Source: Knoxdaviesia capensis
Taxonomy: Eukaryota; Ascomycota; Sordariomycetes; Microascales; Gondwanamycetaceae
NCBI GenBank assembly: GCA_001510575.1
Contig: LNGK01000007.1
Location: 1,420,151 to 1,484,150 of the forward strand
Length of the DNA stretch: 64,000 nt
Reading direction: 5' to 3'
Position 1 is the first letter of the stretch. Every line of letters starts with the position of its first letter. The position numbers were made by a program, and so were the translations under genes. Positions 56,101 to 64,000 of the stretch are shown in pieces. The notes below the pieces were generated by a model. That model made no database searches, was not told the origin of the DNA, and saw only the letters and a list, made by a program, of their open reading frames with translations.

Positions 56101-58502
56101 GTGCACCAGGGCGCAAAGTGTAACTCTGGGGGCAGCATGGCACGAAAAAGAAACAAGTGACCACCCAAGCCGCCACATAGAATCTTTGCAGGTAATGTCT
56201 GACGAGAAACAAAATATAGCATGCACACCACACACACTTCCCGATGTGTGTGCTGGGGCCCTGGGGATCCCGGCGCTTGAGGGTGTCATTTTTGGGGGGG
56301 GGGTTTGACGGGGAGGCTGTGCAGAGGACCAGCCAGGCCCAAAGGAAACACGTAAAAGCTCATCGGTGCTGCCCGTCACTCACAAGAGTGTTTGCTGGAT
56401 GCAAGGCCTGAAGCAGCCCGCCCCCCCCGAAAAGAATCGGTGTGGGTGCTGGTGCTGGTGCTGGTTCCTGACTCTGTGCTGTGTGCATGCATGCTCGACT
56501 CCGCCTTTCCTGTGGGCCGGAGACTTATATATAGAACTGAAGTAGCGGACCGACGTGCTGTTCGTGCTTTGCGTTCTCTGCATTCTATCTCGCTTGGTCA
56601 AGCGCGCATCTGGCCGCTACCCCCCATCTGGTTGAGAGAATTTTTTGATTTTCATTCTCTTGCGATGGTGCATCGCCAGATGGGATGTTTGATGTCTGTT
56701 CTGGCCTTGTCGAGATCTTGGCCGTGGAGCTATCGCATGCTTCCTGTCGTCATCGTGCTGGCTTGACGTATCCGTAGTGTGCAGATGATCTTGTGCTTGG
56801 TTTTTTGGGTGACTTTTTTTGTTCAGTGGTTATTCTTAGTATACTCCCGCCAAAATCGGGGTTTCCGACTTTTCGCTGCTTGCGCCAGCGTGCGGGATGT
56901 TTGTGTGCTGTTGATACGTGGTGGTGGCCAGGGTTAAACCCCCCGTTCCTCGGGTCCTCGGTCCCGGCGCCCCGGCCCAGCATCGGCGAGCCCGCGACCA
57001 AGGACACGGCGCCCACTCTCCCCGATTATGAAGGACCATACTCTATGCTCCCCGCCTAGGCCCTGCCGGCGTCATATACGCGCGTCTGCTGCACCGAGAA
57101 TCCCCCTCCCCCCAGTCTGTAGTCTCAAAGGTCCACCAGGTGGCCACTGATACTCTGCACCGTCGATCATCGCGCTCAACATTCCCTCCCCTCCTATTAA
57201 TTTACAATCCAGCACGCCTGCGATGCTGGGGCATTTCCTATCTGGGCAGTCATGGCGTATAGTTACATCATCGGATCGCACACGCACACACATCTGTCGC
57301 TTGGGGAGAAAGTCAATGCTGGGGAGGGACTAAGCCCTGCGCAAAGTTTTTTATTTCTTGTTCTTGTTCTTGTTGGAGGGGCCAGGACAAAATTTAGCTT
57401 GAATTTCCGATCCTCTCTGTCAAGGAAAGCACATAAAAGAATCATGTCTCCGCGATATCTCTCCGCCCAGGCGGGTCTGCTCCCAAACCGGTTGGCTTTT
57501 ATCCGCCTTGCCAATTTCGCTATGGAGGGTAGTAGGCAGCAAGGCTACATTGCCCAGACTCTTCCATCCCGTGGGATTCGTTTGGCTCCGGGCACACATG
57601 CCTCGCTTACACGCGACGGGCCACAATTATCAAGAACGAAGATCACCTTCAACCGAGAGCCACCGTGAAGCTGTCCCCCTCCTCTGCAGTGATCAGGGGG
57701 AGACTGCATTGCCTTTTTCTTTTCTTTCAATTAACCGCGCGGCACAGTTCAGCCCGGAAGGCAGACATCGGACAGCGAGCGAGATGTCGTTGATAATGTG
57801 CCGATATTGTGACAGGAAGAAAAAAAAAAGAAAAAAAAAAACCAGGCTTGTTTATGTGGAAATCCGGCGGCCTCATTGGTGTAGTGTGTCCCAAAAGAAC
57901 CGTGGCGCCCGGTCTAAAAAGTCAACGAAATTTCCCAGAAATACAAATCTGCGGATGCATGAAGGCTTAGGACTTTTCACGTGTACAGTACACCCTATTC
58001 CGTCTAACCCTAGAACAAATCTTCGGTTTGGCTGTTTCCCCCCTCCTCGCTTCCCTCAACTCGTAGGATCGCCCATGCTGAAGGTTTTTTGGCAGCCAGG
58101 AAGCGAGAGAGCACACACATAAAGCACGTGCAGAATCTCGCCATGCATGAAAGAGCGCGAAGAGCGCGCGAAGAAGAAAATAAAGGAAAAGAAAAGAAAA
58201 GCGAAGGACAATGCAGGCAAGTGGCAAATGTGCGCGGCATTTTCATCGCGGATCTACGCCTGGCGATTGGCCCGCCAGATGCACTGCTCAGAAATGAGAT
58301 AGGACAGAGCGCGGGCTCTCATCTGCTCTGCTATGGACGGCCGGAGCGTTAAGACACTTGGGGTTGGGTTAAATCAGGGCAGAAAAGAACGCACAAGCAC
58401 ACACTTCTCACCATTGCCAAGCCCCGCGGGATCGGGTGTGCCTGGCACTACCGGATGTCCTCACTCAGAAGAAGAGACACGCGAATGCACGTGCCTGGCC
58501 TA

Positions 58503-58526
58503 TGTTCATCTGTTCATCTGTTCATC
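58503..58526 (+). repeat. (TGTTCATC)3 tandem repeat
   Basis: Three perfect 8-bp copies in non-coding DNA. Confidence 0.9.
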
Positions 58527-60409
58527 TTCAATCTCTCCCGGGAGACCAACACTGCGCCCTGAAGAGAGCGCCGCCACAACACATCTCCAGAATTACAAGA
58601 CGGTGACGCCAATAAAACGATGCACCGCATCGTCATTGCCACCACCATCCCTACAGCAGTTTCTTGCTCCCTCGGGACTTTAATCTCGTCTAGCACCTGT
58701 CGACTCAAGTCTACAACGCACTTTGCACATCAGGCTGTTGGCGCCAGTAGGGTTGGTGGGAGTTGAGGAACTCCGATCCCAGACCGGGAAGACTGGGTGA
58801 GAGAGCGTAGGGGACCCCCTCATCGGGAAGCGCACCCGCTAACCTGGTTGCTGTCCCTGGCTCCCCGAAATTAGGCGTGGCGTCGCTATATTGCATGTCC
58901 CGTGGGTTGTAGATTGGCTGCACCACGAGATATCGCTGGTGTTTTCCCCTATCTACAGTTCTCTTCATCACCAATGAGAACAGCCATCCTCAAGCATCTA
59001 TGTCACCCAGATAACGCCGCAACTTCGTGACGGTGCTGTGCATGCCCTATGCTATTTTCAAGCACTTGAGCATATTTCACTGTAGGACTGTTATTTAGAG
59101 TGTGCATCAGTTCTGTAACATATTAAAAAAGGTGAAAAAAGCCTTCCAAGTGTGCTGCTCCGCTTCGGTATTGCCGGCGAGTCCGGCTTTTCTCCCCCCT
59201 TTGTCCACTTTCCTCCACCAATCCCCCCCGTCTGCTGCCTCATATTAAGTAACACTCTCTGCTTCCGACGTGCAGCGCCTTCATATTGGGGGGGCCAATA
59301 TTTGCTGTCCCGTTTAGGTGAGTATCTTCGAGCATCCTGGAGGGGAGAAGCGAGAAAGGCATGGTCTGGAATTCCGGGAGAGCATTCTCCCTATATCGAG
59401 TAATCAGATGTGCATCGTTGTCCAATAAGTGACGTATCAAGCCGCCAGGGCCCTGTCCCCCCCGAATCCCAAGGGGAGAAATCATACCGCCAAACCCACG
59501 CTTTTTGGGCCAGACAATCAGATGGACAGGCACACACGCAGTCCGTCGTCCGCATCCGACCGGAGCTGTTTCGTAGCATATCGACACACCCGTGAAAGTG
59601 TGTTTGTCCCCAAGTGGGTTCTCCTTATAGCACAAGACCGTCTCGAAGCGAACCGAGGCAGACCTAACAGTGGGAAACCACCGCCCCCCCGAACAAGGGC
59701 CAACCCAGATCGGAGTTATGGATGGTGTTTTTTCGTCTTTTTTTCGTCTTTTTTTCTTGGTTTTATTTCTTTTTCGGTATGGTTATGCGATGACATATCC
59801 ACGAGTAGCACATTCCATACACACACACACACACACTCAAGAGACAAAAACGCTTGTGGTCTGGACGTTGCGGTGCACGTCCAAACGGTGAAACTTGAGC
59901 CAGCACACACACAGGTCACCCTGCCCAACCGGGAAAGATGGCACGGCCACGCCAACTCGCACAGAGAAGGACAAGAGAGCAAAGGCAGCGAAAGAAAAAG
60001 GAAGAACAACAAAACAACCCGCCTGAGCCCTTTTCTGGGGCCTCCCAGGCTTAGCTGCCGATCATTGATCGCCGCTGCACCCGACCCCCGTTTTTGGAGA
60101 CTCCGCGCGAAAGAAAAGCTTAACAGCCCAACACATCTTGCTGAGTCATCTGCGTGTTTGCGCGCGCGCGTCGTCCTTATCGTGTCCCGACCTGGCTGGG
60201 CGATAAGGAATGCGCGCGAGGCTCTCGTACACGTGTGGAATGACATCCTGCTCCCCAACAATATGAGAGAGAGGCTTCCTTCTCCATTGCTCCACCGGCG
60301 GCCTGTAAGGGAGGCTGGAACTTCGTCAGACCGCTGGTTATGTCACCCGTATAAGGAATCAAAAATAGATATATGATAACTCTCCAACACCAAGACGCCC
60401 CATCTTCCC

Positions 60410-60411
<2 letters not shown>

Positions 60412-60443
<32 letters not shown>
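60412..60443. repeat. (CT)n microsatellite
   Basis: A perfect CT run of about 16 units. Confidence 0.95.
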
Positions 60444-60446
<3 letters not shown>

Positions 60447-61324
60447 TCTCCCTATTCTCGTCATCACGGTCCCTCTGATATCCCGTTCTCATTTTCTCCG
60501 CCCCCCCGCCCTCAGTACCACCTTGGTCCTTAAACTGAAGACAGCGGCCACGCTGGTCCAGGATCATCAGCCTGTCGCCCGGGGAGGGGGGGGTTGGCCA
60601 TTGTGTTTTCTCCAGCAGCCAAGTGATGATGTAACTTTCTATTCGATGGCTTTTCTCTCTCTGTGTGTGTAGCCTGGCAGAAGATAAGGTCGGACTTGTG
60701 CTGGACTAGGGGGGGGAGGGTGGCAGAGGCTATAGTGGGCCAATCTGGAAAAGCCATGTGCTCTTATCCTGGTGAGCTGGTCTGTCTCGACCCACCGTTG
60801 CCCACCGCAAGAGTGATACAAAGTTTTGAAGGCAGCTGGCCTTCGGCTTGTCGTCTACGTGGTCCCCCGGTTGGCAGCAGAAGACTATTGCGGCCAGGGT
60901 GATGCTGCCTCTGGCTTGGCCTGCTCCCCCTCAGATACGGACCACATAAAAAAGAACGGACGAGGCCGTGGACCTGTCGGTGGTTCGGTGCCGGAACGGC
61001 GTTGCAGAGGCATCCCGCCCTTAAGCCCATCACGAGATGGAACAGCGCCGTGCACCAGCCCAAGATTGTTCTCCGCGGGGCGCAGAGGTCTACAGATCTG
61101 CCACCAATGTTTGGTCCATATTGGGCCGCTACGGCGGACGAAAAGAAACACAATGGCCAAAGAAATAAGAGAAAAAACCCTGCGACCTGCACCGACGATC
61201 ACTGTCCACACACTTACAAGCTCGCCTGTATACAGAAACTGATGTCAACACAGCAGTAGAATGCCCCACGTACCAGAACGACAGAATCACCATCCAGCAA
61301 GCAGCAAGGGAAGCTTTCCCCCCC

Positions 61325-61371
61325 NNNNNNNNNNNNNNNNNNNNNNNNNNNNNNNNNNNNNNNNNNNNNNN
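61325..61371. other. Assembly gap (47 N)
   Basis: A run of undetermined bases between a C homopolymer and ordinary sequence. Its true length is unknown, so features across it cannot be judged. Confidence 1.
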
Positions 61372-61605
61372 CCAAAGACCAGACACACACAACGCAACGC
61401 TACCCGTGCTATTTCTAGAAACGATAGCACATCACCTTGTTTTCAATGCTTCCTCGCCGGTGGGTCCTGCCACTTCTCGTGTCGGGTCATCCTCACGGCA
61501 ACGGCTATTCTCCTCCAGACAAGATTCTGACGTTCATTTCTGAGTGGGTGGTGGTGCTGCCGTTCCACTGAAAGCGGGTGGGCAGAAACGACCGGGCTTC
61601 CGTTG

Positions 61606-61610
<5 letters not shown>

Positions 61611-61637
<27 letters not shown>
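61611..61637. repeat. (GT)n microsatellite
   Basis: A perfect GT run of about 13 units, 240 bp after the assembly gap. Confidence 0.95.
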
Positions 61638-61759
61638 CAACTGCAACTCTCCATTTTTTGTGGTTTTTCCCTGCTTGTTCTTGCTGCTCGACAGCGGGAA
61701 CTGCGGAGTGGCTGAGCACTGCACACACTCACGCCGTTCACTAAGAATACACAACTGGA

Positions 61760-61762
<3 letters not shown>

Positions 61763-61790
<28 letters not shown>
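61763..61790. repeat. (CA)n microsatellite
   Basis: A perfect run of about 14 CA units, in inverted orientation relative to the GT run at 61611, so the two could pair as a 125-bp-loop hairpin. Confidence 0.95.
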
Positions 61791-64000
61791 TACCCCAAAG
61801 TCGGCAGGCCTACTGCGGCCCCCCTTTCAAGCTTCTCCGTCCCTCAGTCCCTCCGAATTATCTGATGTTTCCCTCGTCTCCTCGTCTCCTCGCCCCCCCG
61901 GTCCCACCCCTAGACTAACCCGATATGTTGATTTTGTCTTAGTTGCATACTGTCCCTATGGTGCAAGTGGCCGTGTTTCTTGATCTAGCCTGAACCTGAT
62001 CGCCCTCTTTTTTTTTTACCCTCAACCCCTTCTTCCTTGCTATAAAAAGAAACATGGCTGTGCAAAAAGACGTAGTGCAGATAGCATGCAGGTCTCGTTT
62101 GCCTGTTGTCCCCCTGGGTTAAGCCCACTCTGGGGGGGTGGTGGTGCTCTTCCACCCTCTAAAGATTCTGCGAAAGATGTCATCGTGGCATGTCATCCCA
62201 TCTGCTGAACTTGTTATTCTTTCTTTTCTCGGGGGTGGCTTAGCTTTGGTCCTGTCGCTTCTTTAGGCGCGATTCGCGATCGTCGATTGCAGCGACAGCA
62301 TTCTTTTCGCTGGAACTCGCCGTCAGATGCACATTAGACGCACGGTTCCGTCATCTTGGGTACACTTTATTGCATGTTCACAGCCACCGTCAAGTATTGG
62401 CACGATCTGTTTTTGGATTCTTTCAAACGCGGTGAGGAAATTCGCGGATGGAGTGGGTTTCCGCTGCAAGTGGTGCTGTCCTATAGAGTGTGGAGAATGG
62501 GGGATGGGTAGGGTTTGTTCGGGTTGGCATCTCGCAGGTTTCGATGTTTCCAAGCCCTCAACGCTCAGTTCACGGTCGTTTCCCCCCGTCGGCCTAGAGT
62601 GCCGGACTGACACAATTCTGTTTCCTTACATCGGCCAAGCCGGTCTATCGCTAGGCCGCCGTTAGCCCTCGAGGAAGTAACAACACCAGACCAGAAAACC
62701 ATTTTTAAGCACAGCACAGACTTTCCCCCTCCTCGGAACATTCCACTAGCCCGACACGTTAGGTGTTGAATTGAACGGGCCAGCTTCGTCGCGGAGAGAA
62801 ACAGAAATTGTTCATTGTTGTAGACATTACAGTTTAGTGAATGGGCCCCCCCTAAAACCAGCATCGTCAGATTTGCAAAAAAGGGGGGACAAAGCACGGG
62901 AAATTTGTAGGGGGGGTTCCAGTTAGCGCGCTCGCCTTTCTCTGGGTATATCTCATGCAAACACGGGGAGAAGAAAAAGGAGACGGCCAGAGACAGCCCG
63001 CCAGCCGGGGAAACAGATGAGACGTCTCCCGTGTGGTTTCCCCGGTGCATAGCATCCAAACAACACCGTGTGTCGGTTCGCGAAGCGCTAGGGGTTTCAG
63101 CGCAAGCACTCGTACATTTCAGAAGACAGAGAGCGGGAGAGAAGGGCTGGCGCTGCATCTCGCGCGCCCGAGGCAGCAACGCAAAAAGCAGCAGCCTGTG
63201 GGCCGTGGAAAGGCACACTTTCGACCCCCAAGCTGGCCGGTGATTGGGGTTCCAGGCATTCTCGCGGGGGGGAGTGCCCGGCGACGCCCCTCAACACGGC
63301 AACAATGAACACGCAAAAAGAAAGAAACGCTGAGGGCCGCAGAGTCGCGGGAGGCATCCCAAAGGACGCAGCACTGCAAAGCCATGGTTTGAGAGGCGTT
63401 GTTGCCTTCGCCATAAGGGTTTAGGTAGGGGTGGGGGGGGAGAAGGGTTCCGACCAGCCATTCCAGGCCACACGGCGGGATCCTCCCACTGTCGTCGGGC
63501 GTCACTCCACACCTTCAAAACGCTGCCCCCCCCCGCTTCTTTGTGCGTACCGGGTGGCCGAGACCTTGCAACGGTACCGCGCAGACGAGATTAATCATGC
63601 TGGTGCAGTGTGTGTGTGCCTTGGGTGTGTGTGAGTGTGTGTGTGCTGTATGTAACGTCAAGAGGCCGGGGGGTCCTGTGTGTCTGCGACATCGTCTGTG
63701 GTTGTCATCCTGTGAGGCCGGATAGTTTGGGTAGGCAGTGTTTTGTTTTTTCAATCCTATCTTCTCATTACCCGTTGAACAGGAGAATGACCTCCTCACT
63801 TGCCGACAAGAACCCCCGGAAGAAGGAAATATGAGTCAGGGAGGCGGAAGAGAGAACAAAAACGCCAGCCAGCCAAGGTCTCACTCATGGTGATACCCCC
63901 CCTCCCCCGTCCTACTCGTGCAGTACTTACATGCAGTACAGTACAATACATCATTCAGGAGGCCCGTTGCCGTGGCCTGTTACGCGTTGTCGCCGTCCAT

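Larger units (their letters stand above)
44836..61324. other. Long gene-poor region
   Basis: 16.5 kb without a supportable protein gene. The first 1.5 kb (to about 46300) is GA-rich and includes TG and GA runs; it is probably the promoter and leader of the C2H2 gene, which reads away to the left. Beyond that, open frames are short, overlapping and simple in composition. Contents include TG/CA/CT microsatellites (listed separately), G homopolymers at 45224-45234 and 52322-52331, telomere-like motifs at 46547-46555, 50951-50965, 54027-54033 and 58004-58011, TACAG motifs, and a TGTTCATC triplet repeat at 58503-58526. No RNA gene could be recognised. Base composition is not markedly AT-rich, so it does not look like repeat-induced-mutation-degraded transposon DNA. 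Confidence 0.5.
61372..64000. other. Non-coding region to the window end
   Basis: 2.6 kb without a supportable gene. It holds GT and CA microsatellites, a CTAAC followed 23 bases later by a pyrimidine/T-rich TTAG (61914-61942) that looks like an intron 3' end but has no identified coding partner, a telomere-like stretch near 63416-63430 and a TACAG motif at 63934-63944. A gene starting beyond the window edge cannot be excluded. Confidence 0.5.

Noticed and set aside
59429..60376. 315-residue frame in the gene-poor region
   Set aside because: It runs through CA repeats and T-rich blocks, has no domain, and has other open frames overlapping it.
44836..64000. Transposon remnants degraded by repeat-induced mutation
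   Set aside because: By eye the region is not AT-rich and shows no reverse transcriptase or transposase fragments; a computed TpA/ApT index would settle it.

Overview
The window looks like nuclear DNA of a filamentous ascomycete (Pezizomycotina). The reasons are short GT-AG introns, most of 69-97 bp with three larger ones, carrying CTAAC-type branch sites; pyrimidine-rich leaders; and protein families typical of such fungi (a Golgi CASP/Coy1 golgin, a Vps3-type CORVET subunit, an Efm7-type methyltransferase, a secreted DUF3455 protein and a C2H2 regulator with polyglutamine). Coding exons are GC-rich. The species cannot be named from the sequence alone. Only eight genes can be supported in 64 kb; the rest is long non-coding DNA full of CA, GA and CT microsatellites, homopolymer runs and small degenerate tandem repeats.

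Layout: 1-7025 holds no supportable gene. A disordered acidic protein ending in KKRVRF lies at 7026-8168 (+). A basic, probably tail-anchored protein with three SILK/RVxF-like modules lies at 11081-12334 (+). A repeat-rich stretch follows (12.8-14.7 kb). A 2052-residue protein with a Dbl-homology-like and PH-like core occupies 16581-22969 (+, one intron). A secreted DUF3455 protein is at 23854-24921 (-, two introns). After 6.3 kb of non-coding DNA comes a compact block. COY1/CASP (31248-33775, -) and a VPS3-like gene (34666-38823, +) are head to head over a shared 890 bp promoter. The VPS3-like gene is tail to tail with an EFM7-like methyltransferase gene (39156-40169, -). A C2H2 zinc-finger regulator (41978-44835, -) closes the genic part. 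From 44836 to the end (about 19 kb, with a 47-base assembly gap at 61325-61371) I see no credible protein gene.

Functional themes are membrane traffic (COY1 at the Golgi, VPS3 on early endosomes) and possible protein phosphatase 1 targeting by two neighbouring disordered proteins. Short telomere-like motifs (TTAGGGTT/AACCCTA) recur in the non-coding DNA and may be binding sites for a Tbf1-type factor. No CRISPR array, intact transposon, rRNA or confident tRNA was found. All exon joins are read from splice signals and reading frame; none has been checked against transcripts or databases.
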